DNA of 64,000 bases from Balneolaceae bacterium (GCA_009711805.1 VEMX01000005.1:1-64000), one strand, 5' to 3'; positions 51,910 through 61,456 are shown, counted from the stretch's first letter. Numbers and translations are program-made. The notes: generated by a model from the sequence alone, not told the origin.

Positions 51910-52464
51910 ATGGCTAAGATTAAAGAAATAGAACGCACACCAAACCCGGATGCAATGCGATTTGTACTGGGTGAACCGCTTACCAACGGAACCACCCGTT
52001 CGTACGAAAATGCACAGGAAGCAGAAGGCGATGAACTCGCTTCAGCTCTTTTCGCCGTTGATAACGTCATCAACGTCTACTATGTGGATAAATATGTAAC
52101 GGTTACCCAGGATGGAAAAGCCGTATGGTCTGAGTTGCTCCGTAAACTTGCTCCACCAATCCGTGAGGCTGAAGCTTCTACGGGTATGGAAGAAGATGAT
52201 TCTGAAGTGCATGTAAGTAAAGAAGCTCAGGAATCCGATGATCCCCGACTGAAAGAGATTAACCGCCTGTTGGATGAACAGGTACGCCCTTATTTATTAG
52301 CTGATGGCGGTGGACTAAAAGTACTTGGTTTGGAAGCAAACCGGCTGAAGGTGCATTACCAGGGAGCTTGTGGAACGTGTCCTACGGCTACAACAGGAAC
52401 CCTCTACGCCATCGAAAGCATGGTTAAACGCATTGATCCCGAAATTCAGGTAGTTTCAGTTTAA
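51910..52464 (+). CDS. Nfu-type Fe-S cluster carrier
   Basis: A protein of 184 residues. The Nfu N-terminal domain (~1-90; IKEIERTPNPDAMRFVLGEPL) is followed by an acidic linker (~95-115) and the NifU C-terminal domain with C154-x-x-C157 in GACGTCPTA, which binds a bridging cluster. It carries assembled clusters to target proteins. It lies between sufS and the IscA-type gene in the suf run. Confidence 0.93.
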   Translation: MAKIKEIERTPNPDAMRFVLGEPLTNGTTRSYENAQEAEGDELASALFAVDNVINVYYVDKYVTVTQDGKAVWSELLRKLAPPIREAEASTGMEEDDSEVHVSKEAQESDDPRLKEINRLLDEQVRPYLLADGGGLKVLGLEANRLKVHYQGACGTCPTATTGTLYAIESMVKRIDPEIQVVSV

Positions 52465-52468
52465 TCCT

Positions 52469-52804
52469 ATGGAACTTTCAATAAGCAAAAAAGCAGCCGA
52501 GCGAATCAATACAATTCGGGAAGAGCAAAATGTCCCGAATGATGCCTATCTGAGGGTAGGTGTGGTTAGTGGAGGCTGTTCAGGCTTAACATACGACCTC
52601 GACTTTGATTCTGATGTGGAAATTGAGGAAAACGACAAAGTTTTTGAAGTTGACGGACTGCAAATCCTCGTTGATATGCGAAGCTTTCTCTACCTGGCAG
52701 GTACCGAACTTGATTATTCCGATGGATTGGAAGGGCAGGGTTTTCACTTCAAGAATCCGAATGCTACACGAACCTGCTCTTGTGGTGAATCTTTTTCTAT
52801 ATAA
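52469..52804 (+). CDS. A-type Fe-S carrier (IscA/SufA/ErpA family)
   Basis: A protein of 111 residues. The three family cysteines are C37 (SGGCSGLTY), C103 and C105 (TCSCGESF). It passes 2Fe-2S or 4Fe-4S clusters to clients. It starts 4 bases after the Nfu gene. Which A-type member it is cannot be set from sequence; the operon position suggests SufA. Confidence 0.92.
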   Translation: MELSISKKAAERINTIREEQNVPNDAYLRVGVVSGGCSGLTYDLDFDSDVEIEENDKVFEVDGLQILVDMRSFLYLAGTELDYSDGLEGQGFHFKNPNATRTCSCGESFSI

Positions 52805-52808
52805 TTTT

Positions 52809-52877
52809 AAATGTTTAGTGTTAAATGTTTAATGACGGCTCACGCATTTAACATTTAACACTTGAAATTAAACATTT
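52809..52877. repeat. AT-rich imperfect palindrome between the A-type carrier and DUF2480 genes
   Basis: AAATGTTTA and GTGTTAAATG repeats on the left pair with CATTTAACATTTAACAC and AAACATTT on the right. No GC-rich stem or T-run, so not a classical terminator. The TTAAATGTTTAATG unit repeats within each arm. Confidence 0.5.
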
Positions 52878-52881
52878 CCCA

Positions 52882-53391
52882 ATGTCAGAAGATGTAATCG
52901 TAAATAAGATTCAACAAAACACCAAGCTGGTAACGCTGGATCTGCAGAAATTCCATGATCCAAGGCCGATTGAAGAGCTGGATATCAAGCAGTTTTTGTT
53001 CCAGGAGTTATTGTTGAAGGAAAAAGATTTCAGAGAAGAGTTGAAGAACTACGACTGGAGCCAGTTTGAAGGCACAAATCTGGCGGTTCACTGTAGCACC
53101 GATGCTATCATAGCACCCTGGGCCTGGATGTTGATTACCAGTCATGCTTCTGAATATGCTAATGAAGTATTCAAGGGGAGCAAAGAAACTTTTCTTTATC
53201 TGCTATACCAGCGCAATCTTGACAACTACGACTGGGAGCAGTATGTCGATAAGTTTGTACTGCTAAAAGGTTGTGGTGACGAGCATGTTCCTGATTCTGT
53301 TTACTTATTGGCTACCAATAAGTTAATGGGAGTAGCCAAAAAGATTATGTATGGGGAAGCTTGCTCTAATGTACCGGTTTGGAGGAAGTAA
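52882..53391 (+). CDS. DUF2480-family protein associated with suf
   Basis: A soluble cytoplasmic protein of 169 residues. DUF2480 marks include the VTLDLQKFHDPRPIEELDIKQFLFQELLLKEKDFRE start and the end MYGEACSNVPVWRK. Conserved cysteines are visible in HCSTDA, LKGCGDEH and EACSNVP. The family is common near suf genes in Bacteroidota and has no known function; an Fe-S or metal role is inference. It follows the palindrome at 52809 and is probably the last suf-linked gene. Confidence 0.85.
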   Translation: MSEDVIVNKIQQNTKLVTLDLQKFHDPRPIEELDIKQFLFQELLLKEKDFREELKNYDWSQFEGTNLAVHCSTDAIIAPWAWMLITSHASEYANEVFKGSKETFLYLLYQRNLDNYDWEQYVDKFVLLKGCGDEHVPDSVYLLATNKLMGVAKKIMYGEACSNVPVWRK

Positions 53392-53471
53392 CAACCGCTG
53401 ATTTCTTTGATTACACTGATTACATTATCTTTGCTTATCTACAGAATTAAAATCAGAACAAAGAACTTCCC

Positions 53472-54191
53472 ATGAAATTATTAGTTACCGGCACCTCCCG
53501 CGGAATAGGATACTCAATTGCTGAAAAATTCCTGGAAGAAGGCCATGAAGTAGTAGGAACTTCCCGAAGTGAAATCCCCGCCTTCAACATAGATAATTAC
53601 CAACATATACAATGTGATCTTGCATTAGAAAGTGATCTGGCCAAACTGATGAGTATATTGCAGGGCGATAAATTGCCGGAAGTACTTATCAATAACGCCG
53701 GAATGTTTGCGGAGGCTGATTTTGATATCAACGATACAGAATGGATTGCCAATTGGGATAAAACCATGCAAGTAAACCTCCGGGCTCCGGCTCTGCTCTG
53801 TAAATGGGCTTTAAACGCGTGGAATAAGCAGCATATCGGAGGCCGAATTATTAATGTGTCGTCACGGGCCGGTTACCGGGGAGATACCCAGGAATACGCC
53901 AGTTATGCCGCCAGTAAAGGAGGATTGATTGCCTTCACCAAAAGCATAGCCCGCAGTTATGGAAAATATGGTGTTACGGCCTACTCCATTGCGCCCGGCT
54001 TTGTAGATACGGATATGGCTCGTGAGTCCATCGAAGTGTATGGAGCAGAATATCTCACTAAAGACTTAGCCCTTGATTCCATAGCTCCGCCGGAACAAAT
54101 TGCAGAAATAGTGTATCTGCTGGCGGAAGGCAAACTTACACATGCTACCGGGCAGACCTTCCATATCAACTCTGGGAGTTATTTAGTATAA
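53472..54191 (+). CDS. short-chain dehydrogenase/reductase
   Basis: A protein of 239 residues, Rossmann-fold oxidoreductase. The cofactor loop is T6-G7-TSR-G11-I-G13, NNAG follows at ~75-78, the catalytic Ser is in NVSSRAG, and Y-x-x-x-K is in ASYAASKGG. No substrate can be named. The gap to the next gene is 57 bases, so it may be a separate unit from idi2. Confidence 0.9.
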   Translation: MKLLVTGTSRGIGYSIAEKFLEEGHEVVGTSRSEIPAFNIDNYQHIQCDLALESDLAKLMSILQGDKLPEVLINNAGMFAEADFDINDTEWIANWDKTMQVNLRAPALLCKWALNAWNKQHIGGRIINVSSRAGYRGDTQEYASYAASKGGLIAFTKSIARSYGKYGVTAYSIAPGFVDTDMARESIEVYGAEYLTKDLALDSIAPPEQIAEIVYLLAEGKLTHATGQTFHINSGSYLV

Positions 54192-54248
54192 ATGGTAATG
54201 AAAAGATAAACCGTTTTGCGTTTTCAGTATTAAGTGGCAATTTCCCCT

Positions 54249-55274
54249 ATGGCAGATATAAGAGATAGAAAAAAAGATCATGTAGAACTGACGGTAACCG
54301 ACGATACCCAATATGATCAGGGAAGTGGTTTTGAGCGTTTTAAATTTGTTCATAACGCTCTCCCTGAAGTCGATTTTGAAGAGGTAGATACCAAAGCGAA
54401 TTTGCTTGGCCGCTCGTTCAGCTTCCCTCTTTTTATTTCCTCTATGACCGGAGGTTATGCCGACGCAGGACCAGTGAACGCCATTATTGCTGAGTTTTGT
54501 GAACACAATGACCTTCCGTTCGGGGTGGGAAGTCAGCGTGCTATGCTGGAGGATGATTCGCTTACGGAAACCTTCTCTATTGTTCGGAAAAAGGCGCCAA
54601 ATGCATTTATTGCAAGTAATATAGGTGGAGCCCAGCTTATTGGCGGATTAGAAAAAACAAAACTCAACAAGCTTATAAATTGTATTGAGGCAGATTCAGT
54701 TATCGTGCATCTGAATCCATTGCAGGAGCTTATGCAGCCGGAAGGGGATCGTAATTTTAAAGGGATTTTGGCTGGAATAGAACAATTAATAAAAGACACT
54801 TCATTGCCTGTTATTGCCAAGGAGACAGGGGCAGGTATATCCGAGCATACCGCTCGTCGCTTGCTAAATGCCGGAGTGGTAGCCATTGATGTGGCTGGTG
54901 CCGGAGGTACAAGCTGGGCAAAAGTAGAAAACTCCAGAAGTGCTAATACCACAGCCAATCATGCATTTAATGAATGGGGAATTTCCACTGCTGAATGTAT
55001 TCAGCAGCTAAGTAAGCTGGAGTGGGAACGTAGTTTTCAAACCATAGCTTCCGGTGGCATTCGTTCCGCCTTCGATATTGCGAAATCCCTATGCTTAGGG
55101 GCGCACATCGCTGCATCGGCCCAGCCCGTAATCAAAGTCATAAAAAATGATGGTTATGATGGTTTACAACAGCTTTATGATGGATGGAAGAAAGACCTGA
55201 AAACTATTATGACACTTCTGGGATGTACAAAAATTCCGCTGTTAAATGCTTCACATCTTAAGGAAAAAGCTTAG
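54249..55274 (+). CDS. fni: type 2 isopentenyl-diphosphate delta-isomerase
   Basis: A protein of 341 residues from the ATG at 54249; a GTG five codons upstream (54234) is the alternative. FMN- and NADPH-dependent TIM-barrel enzyme that interconverts IPP and DMAPP. Marks are RKKDHVELTV at the N-terminus, SSMTGGYADAGPVN, GSQRAMLED, KETGAGISEHTARRLLNAGV, AGAGGTSWAKVE and ASGGIRSAFDIAKSLCLGA. The prenyl-synthase gene follows, so it feeds isoprenoid synthesis. Confidence 0.95.
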   Translation: MADIRDRKKDHVELTVTDDTQYDQGSGFERFKFVHNALPEVDFEEVDTKANLLGRSFSFPLFISSMTGGYADAGPVNAIIAEFCEHNDLPFGVGSQRAMLEDDSLTETFSIVRKKAPNAFIASNIGGAQLIGGLEKTKLNKLINCIEADSVIVHLNPLQELMQPEGDRNFKGILAGIEQLIKDTSLPVIAKETGAGISEHTARRLLNAGVVAIDVAGAGGTSWAKVENSRSANTTANHAFNEWGISTAECIQQLSKLEWERSFQTIASGGIRSAFDIAKSLCLGAHIAASAQPVIKVIKNDGYDGLQQLYDGWKKDLKTIMTLLGCTKIPLLNASHLKEKA

Positions 55275-55328
55275 CTTAAATCCTCCATCAAATTCCTTAT
55301 ATTAGGCCTTTCATCTACGGGACAATAA

Positions 55329-56324
55329 TTGAGTACTTCAAAACTACAGCATAATTTAATTGAGACTATTGAGGGCGGGCTTCGGGATCTTGATATTCCG
55401 GAAAGTCCTCAAACACTGTATGAACCCTATATTTATGCTATAGGAGTAGGGGGGAAGCGTATACGACCGCTGTTAACTTTATTGAGTTGCGGATTGTGCA
55501 AGGGCAATATAAAATATGCGTTACCTGCTGCTCTTGCCATCGAAATTCTGCACAATTTTACGCTTGTTCATGATGATATTATGGATAGCGCTGATACCCG
55601 GAGAGGAAAACCCAGTGTTTTTAGTAAATGGAACGAAAATATAGCCATTTTGTCCGGCGATGTAATGTTTGCCGATGCATATCGCCAAATAGGCTGGTAT
55701 GGAACCCATCCATCTTTTTCGAAAGATGAATTTGCCGATATTCATAAAATCTTTCTGGATGCAGTTGTAACTGTTTGTGAGGGGCAAGCCCTGGATATGG
55801 AGTTTGTAGGCCGAACTTCGGTTTCTCATCAGGAATACATTCATATGATTTCAGGCAAAACAGCAGCTCTGTTAGCTGGGGCTTTTGAGATTGGGGCCAT
55901 CACAGCCCATGCTTCCAATGCCCAAAGAAAGAAACTTCATAATATTGGAATAGAACTGGGAATTGCATTTCAGATGCAGGACGATTTACTGGATGCAACA
56001 GCTGACCCTGAAAAATTTGGAAAACGACCTGGTGGGGATATCTTTGAAGGAAAGAAAACATATCTTACCATACTCACGTTAGAACGAACGGAAACAGATG
56101 ATGCCGCATTTATTAACCAAGTTTTAAAATCAAGTAAGCCGAAAGAAAAAGATGTGAACCAAGTGCTACAGATTATGGAAGCAAATGATGTTCTACATGA
56201 TGTAGAGCAGGAAATAGCAAAACATTACGATAATGTAATGCATCTACTTCGGGATTTTGACCCATCAGAGTACAAACAAGAACTTGTAAACCTTTTTACC
56301 TTTTTAAAAGAACGTGATCATTAA
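55329..56324 (+). CDS. polyprenyl diphosphate synthase (isoprenyl transferase)
   Basis: A protein of 331 residues from a TTG start. All-helical trans-prenyltransferase. The first Asp-rich motif is D82-D-I-M-D86 (HDDIMDSADTRRG) and the second is D218-D-L-L-D222 (QMQDDLLD). GGKRIRPLL (41-49) is the substrate site. It condenses IPP onto allylic diphosphates. The aromatic F77 at the fifth place before the first motif suggests shorter products, but chain length is inference. It follows idi2 by 54 bases. Confidence 0.93.
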   Translation: MSTSKLQHNLIETIEGGLRDLDIPESPQTLYEPYIYAIGVGGKRIRPLLTLLSCGLCKGNIKYALPAALAIEILHNFTLVHDDIMDSADTRRGKPSVFSKWNENIAILSGDVMFADAYRQIGWYGTHPSFSKDEFADIHKIFLDAVVTVCEGQALDMEFVGRTSVSHQEYIHMISGKTAALLAGAFEIGAITAHASNAQRKKLHNIGIELGIAFQMQDDLLDATADPEKFGKRPGGDIFEGKKTYLTILTLERTETDDAAFINQVLKSSKPKEKDVNQVLQIMEANDVLHDVEQEIAKHYDNVMHLLRDFDPSEYKQELVNLFTFLKERDH

Positions 56325-56343
56325 AGCACATAGATTTATTTCA

Positions 56344-57168
56344 ATGAAACAAAGTATACTCTTAATAACAGGCTGCATTCTTCTTTTGAGTGCCTGTCAA
56401 AATAGTCGGTTAATAAAAAGGGGAGATTCCCTTGAGGTGGCTTATGGAAAAGCAATGTCACTTTATGAAGAAGAGGATTTCAGTGAAGCAGCCGAAGCCT
56501 TTGAAATTGTTACCCGCTCCGGACGAGGAACCGAGTACGGACAGTTAGCTCAATTCTATCTTGCTGAAAGTTATTTTTATGGCAGACGCTATCTTCTTGC
56601 TGCTTCGGAATATGAACGGTTTATACAGTATTATCCGCGGAATGAGAAAAGAATAGAAGCTGAATATAAAACAGCGCTCAGTTATTATAAGCAAAGCCCC
56701 AGGTTTAAGCTTGATCAGACCGCAACCAAAAAAGCGTTAGAACGGTTTCAACTGTTCATTAACAGGTATCCCGATTCCGATTATGTACAAAAAGCGGCAA
56801 ATCGCATTGATGAACTCAGAACCAAATTAGCGCACAAAAGCTACGAAGCAGCACAGTTCTATATTAGAACCGAGAAATACGAAGCTGCTACCATTTACCT
56901 GGATTTAACCATTGATCAGTATCCCGAATCTAAATGGGCTGAAAAGGCATTGGTACAGCTTATTGATACCTTCGTAGAATATGCGGATAAAAGTATTGCC
57001 TCCAAACAAGCCGAACGGTATGAAAAGGCCATAGAGAATTATGAAAAATTCATTCAATTGTTTCCTGAAAGTGAGTATCGCGGCGAAGTAGAAAACCTTC
57101 ATGATGAAGCATCCCGGAAGCTGACCGAAATCAGCCCGGTGACTGTAGAAAACTCGGATACGCAGTAA
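56344..57168 (+). CDS. bamD: outer-membrane assembly lipoprotein BamD
   Basis: A protein of 274 residues from the ATG at 56344; the in-frame GTG at 56314, which overlaps the prenyl-synthase gene, would precede the lipoprotein signal. Lipobox LLSAC gives C18. Repeated TPR-type helices follow (SEAAEAFEIVTRSGRG, AQFYLAESYFYGRRYLLAASEYERFIQYYP), as in BamD/YfiO. It is part of the BAM complex that folds outer-membrane proteins. Many barrel genes in this window are likely clients. Confidence 0.9.
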   Translation: MKQSILLITGCILLLSACQNSRLIKRGDSLEVAYGKAMSLYEEEDFSEAAEAFEIVTRSGRGTEYGQLAQFYLAESYFYGRRYLLAASEYERFIQYYPRNEKRIEAEYKTALSYYKQSPRFKLDQTATKKALERFQLFINRYPDSDYVQKAANRIDELRTKLAHKSYEAAQFYIRTEKYEAATIYLDLTIDQYPESKWAEKALVQLIDTFVEYADKSIASKQAERYEKAIENYEKFIQLFPESEYRGEVENLHDEASRKLTEISPVTVENSDTQ

Positions 57169-57179
57169 CCACCTGCATA

Positions 57180-57767
57180 ATGGTGAAACGAATAGGCTTA
57201 TTTGGCGGTACATTTGATCCCGTCCATAAAGGACATGAATCAATAGCTGATTCCTTTCTTAACTCAGAATATATCGATGAGCTATGGGTATTGTTAACTC
57301 CCTTTCCGCCTCATAAAAAAGAGCAAAACCATGCTCCCTATAAGTTCCGGTTGCAAATGCTCAAAGCGGTGTTTTCAGCCAAACAAAATATTCGGATTAG
57401 TACCGTCGAAAACCAGCTTCCCAAGCCCTCTTTTAGTGTTCAAACTATCCGGCATCTTAAAAAAAACTACCCGGAGAATAATTTTTTATACTGTATGGGG
57501 GAAGATAGCCTTGCCCAGTTTAACCAATGGAAATTCTATCAAGAGATTTTAGAGGAATGTGAGCTATTGGTGGCGCACAGACCCGGATCCCATCATGATG
57601 ATGTAGAACAGAAAATACTGGAAAAAACCCATTTTGTGGATCATGTACCGCTTGCCATCTCCTCAACAGAGGTAAAAGAAGCCATCACACGGGGAGAAGC
57701 ATCCATTAAAGAGAAGCTGGATAAACAAGTGTGTTCTATTATTGACAAAGAGCAGCTATATAGCTAA
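57180..57767 (+). CDS. nadD: nicotinate-nucleotide adenylyltransferase
   Basis: A protein of 195 residues. The nucleotidyl-transferase loop is GGTFDPVHKGH (9-19) and the later ISSTEVKEAI fits the SSTxxR-type site. It adenylates NaMN to NaAD in NAD synthesis. It starts 11 bases after bamD. Confidence 0.93.
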   Translation: MVKRIGLFGGTFDPVHKGHESIADSFLNSEYIDELWVLLTPFPPHKKEQNHAPYKFRLQMLKAVFSAKQNIRISTVENQLPKPSFSVQTIRHLKKNYPENNFLYCMGEDSLAQFNQWKFYQEILEECELLVAHRPGSHHDDVEQKILEKTHFVDHVPLAISSTEVKEAITRGEASIKEKLDKQVCSIIDKEQLYS

Positions 57768-57796
57768 TTAACATTTTTACCATAACGGAATTGCCG

Positions 57797-58819
57797 ATGC
57801 CCTTATCTCGAAAAGATTTTATTAAACTAAGCGGATTAACTACACTTTCTTCCATGGCGGGGCTGCCGGATGCTTTAGAAAAAAATATAAGAGCCAGCCA
57901 ACGTCTCATTAAACCAAAGCCCCTGCAAAAGGGCGATACACTGGGATTGGTAGCTCCGGGCAGTCCTATTTATAAGAAGATGGATTTTGACCGAATGCTG
58001 TTAAACCTGGAAGCCCTGGGGTTTAAACTGAAGCTTGGTAAGCATGTTCGTGACCGATATGGATATCTGGCCGGCCGGGATGAAGACAGGGCTGAAGATC
58101 TTATGAAAAGCTTCACAGATCCTGAAATTGACGGTATTGTTTGTATAAGAGGAGGCTGGGGGTGTAATCGAATTTTACCGCTCTTAGACTTTCAACAAAT
58201 AGCTGAACATCCAAAATTCTTTATGGGGTTTAGTGATATTACATCTCTGCACATGGCCATCCAGAAAAAAACAGGACTGGTTACTTTTCATGGTCCTGTA
58301 GGAAAATCTGAGTGGACTCCTTTTACGACTCAATCCTTTAAAGAGGTTGCTTGGAAAGGGAAACGAGCCACATACCCCGTACCGGACTATAGTTCTTCAT
58401 ATATAATCAATGAGGGAAAAACTAAGGGCAAACTCCTTGGGGGCAATCTATCTGTACTTGTAGCCATGATCGGATCCGGTTATCTGCCGGATTTTAATCA
58501 GTCTATTTTATTTTTAGAAGATGTAGGAGAAAGCGTGTACCGTATTGACAGAATGCTTACTCAATTAAAACTGGCAGGAATACTTGACCAGTTAAGTGGT
58601 TTTATTTTCGGAAAATGCACGGATTGCTCAGCCGGAGCTAACAGCCTTTCATTAAAGCAGGTTTTTGAGGATCACATCAAGCCCCTTGGAATTCCGGCTT
58701 ACCATGGGGCTATGATCAGCCATGAAGATGACAATGTTACTATTCCAATTGGATTAAAAGCTGAAATGGATGCTAACAAACAAATATTCAGGCTTACAGA
58801 AGCTCCCGTTCAACTCTAA
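57797..58819 (+). CDS. LD-carboxypeptidase (S66 family) with Tat-like signal
   Basis: A protein of 340 residues from the ATG at 57797; a TTG two codons upstream is an alternative. The N-terminus (SRKDFIKLSGLTTLSS) resembles a twin-arginine signal with RK in place of RR. The S66 fold has S146 in GFSD, and later GGNLSVLVAMIGS, LEDVGESVYRIDRML and SHEDDN near the Glu/His of the triad. Such enzymes cut an L-D peptide bond in muropeptides during wall recycling. A Tat-exported form would act in the periplasm; that is inference. It converges on, and overlaps by 4 bases, the next gene. Confidence 0.82.
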   Translation: MPLSRKDFIKLSGLTTLSSMAGLPDALEKNIRASQRLIKPKPLQKGDTLGLVAPGSPIYKKMDFDRMLLNLEALGFKLKLGKHVRDRYGYLAGRDEDRAEDLMKSFTDPEIDGIVCIRGGWGCNRILPLLDFQQIAEHPKFFMGFSDITSLHMAIQKKTGLVTFHGPVGKSEWTPFTTQSFKEVAWKGKRATYPVPDYSSSYIINEGKTKGKLLGGNLSVLVAMIGSGYLPDFNQSILFLEDVGESVYRIDRMLTQLKLAGILDQLSGFIFGKCTDCSAGANSLSLKQVFEDHIKPLGIPAYHGAMISHEDDNVTIPIGLKAEMDANKQIFRLTEAPVQL

Positions 58820-59886
58820 AATGCCTTGGCCGACATATGGTCGATGGTTTGCGCATCTTCAGTCCTATATTCACCCATAAGGTTGGCTGTAAGACAAGAG
58901 TGGACGGGCAACACTTGTACGGTATCTCCAACAGCAAGCTGTTCAAAATACTCTCTGTTACAATGTATAATTCCGTGTTCCTGAGATATGGAAGCAAGCA
59001 CTCCCTGAAGCTGTCCGTCATCTGAAATTACTTTCCCAAATATTTTCTCCTGGCCGGACTCTACAAATTCTTTAGAAAAGTGAACGGCGCCACCATGAAT
59101 AAGTATCTTACCGTCTTTGCTAAATTTTTCTATAACCGGACAGCTCATCCAGATAGCTATTTGTTCTTTGTTGCAGGATCCGATTTCAACCTGCATCCAG
59201 TCATAAAACACAAAATTACCGGGGCTAAGTTGATCGTAGGGACCAAAGTCGTCCAACACGCTGCAAGAAGGAGTATCTCCGTAACAAATTGGAATATGAG
59301 GAAAGGACTCTTTTAAGGAAGTAAGTTTTGCCAGTGCTTTTCGGGATACGGAAGTTATTTCTTTTGCAGAACGGCATTTATAAGTATGCCCTGCATGGCA
59401 ATAAAAGCCGGCAAGAGTGCAGTGCTCTGCTTGTTCAATAGCCTTGATGACTTCAACAATCCGCGTTTTGTTTGAGGCAGGAATACCACTGCGGCCATAA
59501 TCAGGGTCTATTTCTATATATAGGCCGATGGGAGATTGCAGACGCTGGTCAAGAGTCTCCACTATTTCTGTAGAAATAACCAGTGTTTTTAAATCACATT
59601 TTGCCAAGAGTTCATTGTATACCGAAGCTGCATTAACATTGGCCGGAAACGCAATAGTAATGTCATCCCATCCCTGCTTCACAAAGTACTGTGCCATCAC
59701 AGGAGAGGATACGGTAATTCCCGCTACGCCGGCTTCTCTGAATAGGTTTCCGATAAAAGTGGATTGATGAGTTTTAAAATGCGGTCTGAATTCCAGTTCA
59801 TTCCGTTGGCATTTTTCAGCCATTAACTGAATGTTGGTACGAACAGTGTTTAAATCAACGAAGAGGGTAGGAAGATAAGAAGGCAT
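58816..59886 (-). CDS. D-threonine aldolase-like, alanine-racemase-fold PLP enzyme
   Basis: A protein of 356 residues from the ATG at 59886, four bases after the stop of the phosphatase gene; an upstream in-frame ATG at 59919 lies inside that gene. The barrel has PLP lysine K38 in RPHFKTHQS, and the C-terminal domain has the metal pair H329-S-C331 (PVHSCLTANLMGEY), typical of the D-threonine aldolase / D-serine dehydratase (DSD1) group. It would cleave or dehydrate a D-hydroxy amino acid. The exact substrate is not clear. Confidence 0.85.
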   Translation of the reverse strand: MPSYLPTLFVDLNTVRTNIQLMAEKCQRNELEFRPHFKTHQSTFIGNLFREAGVAGITVSSPVMAQYFVKQGWDDITIAFPANVNAASVYNELLAKCDLKTLVISTEIVETLDQRLQSPIGLYIEIDPDYGRSGIPASNKTRIVEVIKAIEQAEHCTLAGFYCHAGHTYKCRSAKEITSVSRKALAKLTSLKESFPHIPICYGDTPSCSVLDDFGPYDQLSPGNFVFYDWMQVEIGSCNKEQIAIWMSCPVIEKFSKDGKILIHGGAVHFSKEFVESGQEKIFGKVISDDGQLQGVLASISQEHGIIHCNREYFEQLAVGDTVQVLPVHSCLTANLMGEYRTEDAQTIDHMSAKAF

Positions 59887-59890
59887 AAGC

Positions 59891-60736
59891 TTAGTTTTCC
59901 TCCTCATTCTTGGTATCAAGACGATTAATTTTGATCTGTTTTTGTTCTTTTGAGCTTAACTCATCCTTAAAGTCGTACATTGCCCTTTCCCATGAACCAT
60001 ATACCGGATTAGGCAGGATAAACCACCGCCGGCCAAAATAAGCAGAATAGTCCCTAACCAAATGACTGCGTTCTTGTCCTGATATATACTTAGCGGGTAT
60101 AAAATCATTCAGATCATCTCCAAATACCATCAGTATTCTATAATTTCTGGCCACAAATTTACGCCTCTCCGTTTTAGCTGATGTCCAGTTTTCACGCTCA
60201 CCTTTGGTCAGAATGTTGTCAATTCCTCCCGAAACAGGAAAGCCAAGGTCCTCGAGGTTTTTCCTGGTGGGATTCTCGACATCATGTTCACGATTGGTGA
60301 TATAAAACAGCTGAATGTCTTCCTTGTCAGCATATTGAGTGAACTCCAGGGCTCCGGCTATTGCATCAGCTTTGGCTTCGCTAGCCCATTGATTCCAATC
60401 TTCGGTATTGTATGACTTTCCCTGTTTAATCATCCTTGCCTGAAATGGAGCATTGTCTAAAATGGTTTCATCTACATCAAGAATAATTGCAGGAGGGAGG
60501 TTTGAGTAATCAGTATTCTCCTGTTCAGGGTAGGCCGTCCAATAGGAGTCTTCTTTGGCCAACGGAAGCATACGTAATGCAGTAACATAAATTTGTGTTG
60601 TTATGGCCTCATATTCAGCCGAGTTCTGCACCCAAAGGGTTGCCTGAGTTGTTGGGTTCCGAAGGGTATTTACAGAAGAGCAGGAGGCAAATACTGTTGC
60701 CATCACAATAACGAGGAGTTGTTGCAGCTTATTCAT
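59891..60736 (-). CDS. 5'-nucleotidase / acid phosphatase, lipoprotein e(P4) family
   Basis: A lipoprotein of 281 residues (lipobox FASC, C19). HAD-type acid phosphatase: nucleophile D87 and D89 in ILDVDETILDN, second motif FYITNRE, and later GDDLNDF. The e(P4) family dephosphorylates nucleotides such as NMN at the outer membrane. The C-terminus is charged (KINRLDTKNEEEN). It precedes the D-threonine-aldolase-like gene by 4 bases. Confidence 0.88.
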   Translation of the reverse strand: MNKLQQLLVIVMATVFASCSSVNTLRNPTTQATLWVQNSAEYEAITTQIYVTALRMLPLAKEDSYWTAYPEQENTDYSNLPPAIILDVDETILDNAPFQARMIKQGKSYNTEDWNQWASEAKADAIAGALEFTQYADKEDIQLFYITNREHDVENPTRKNLEDLGFPVSGGIDNILTKGERENWTSAKTERRKFVARNYRILMVFGDDLNDFIPAKYISGQERSHLVRDYSAYFGRRWFILPNPVYGSWERAMYDFKDELSSKEQKQIKINRLDTKNEEEN

Positions 60737-60994
60737 TATCTTTTTGGATTGATTCGGTGAAAGCTTTGAAAAACCGGTCTTTTGCCCAATGTCTGCGTTA
60801 TCGGTCGGTTGAAATCCTCGAATATGGGGTATATGCTGCGGTTTCAGCCTCCTTCTGGCCTTGACATTGGAAAAAATCCCTGGTTCTTCAAAGCCGTCTC
60901 GGTTGAAGATATAAAATCATTTAGAGATCAAAACAAATTTTCCACAATTAAATAATATGATTACAAGTATAATAACCCGTATTTTACTTGGTTC
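60737..60994. other. divergent intergenic region
   Basis: It separates the leftward phosphatase gene from the rightward rim genes and should hold both promoters. A rightward 43-codon frame from 60824 has no family look and no clear ribosome site. The last 60 bases are AT-rich. Confidence 0.35.
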
Positions 60995-61456
60995 ATGAGG
61001 CAATTGACAGAGCATAAAATAATTGGACGTGCAGAGCGGGTAAATTTACCGGAATGGGGATTTACCGATTTAGAAGCCAAGATAGATACCGGTGCGTATA
61101 CATCAAGTTTGCACTGCCACCGCTTAGAAGAGTTTATTAAAGATAATGAACGATGGATTCAGTTTAGCATACTTGACCCCGAGCATCGGTCATTTGAGAA
61201 ACACCCGCTGCAGAGTAAAATATTAGACAAACGAGAGGTGAAGAGTTCAAACGGTCATATTGAAAATCGTTTTTTTGTACAAACCTCAATCACATTATTC
61301 GGGAAAGAATGCTCTATTGAGTTTTCACTAACCGATCGTTCTTCGATGAAATATCCTCTGCTGATTGGAAGAAAATTCATCAAGAAAGCGGGATTACTAG
61401 TTGATGTATCCCAGAAAAATCTCTCATCAAAATTTTTAATCGAGAAAAATAACTAA
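60995..61456 (+). CDS. RimB-type retropepsin-like protease associated with RimK
   Basis: A protein of 153 residues of the ATP-dependent zinc protease family (PF05618-type). The retropepsin-like core has D31-T-G in [13 protein letters not shown], and [19 protein letters not shown] near the end. In Pseudomonas RimB is thought to act with RimK on ribosomal protein S6. It lies 2 bases before rimK. Confidence 0.88.
   Translation: MRQLTEHKIIGRAERVNLPEWGFTDLEAKIDTGAYTSSLHCHRLEEFIKDNERWIQFSILDPEHRSFEKHPLQSKILDKREVKSSNGHIENRFFVQTSITLFGKECSIEFSLTDRSSMKYPLLIGRKFIKKAGLLVDVSQKNLSSKFLIEKNN

Noticed and set aside
60824-60955. 43-codon rightward frame in the divergent gap before the rim genes
   Set aside because: No ribosome site, no family look, and it lies where two promoters are expected.
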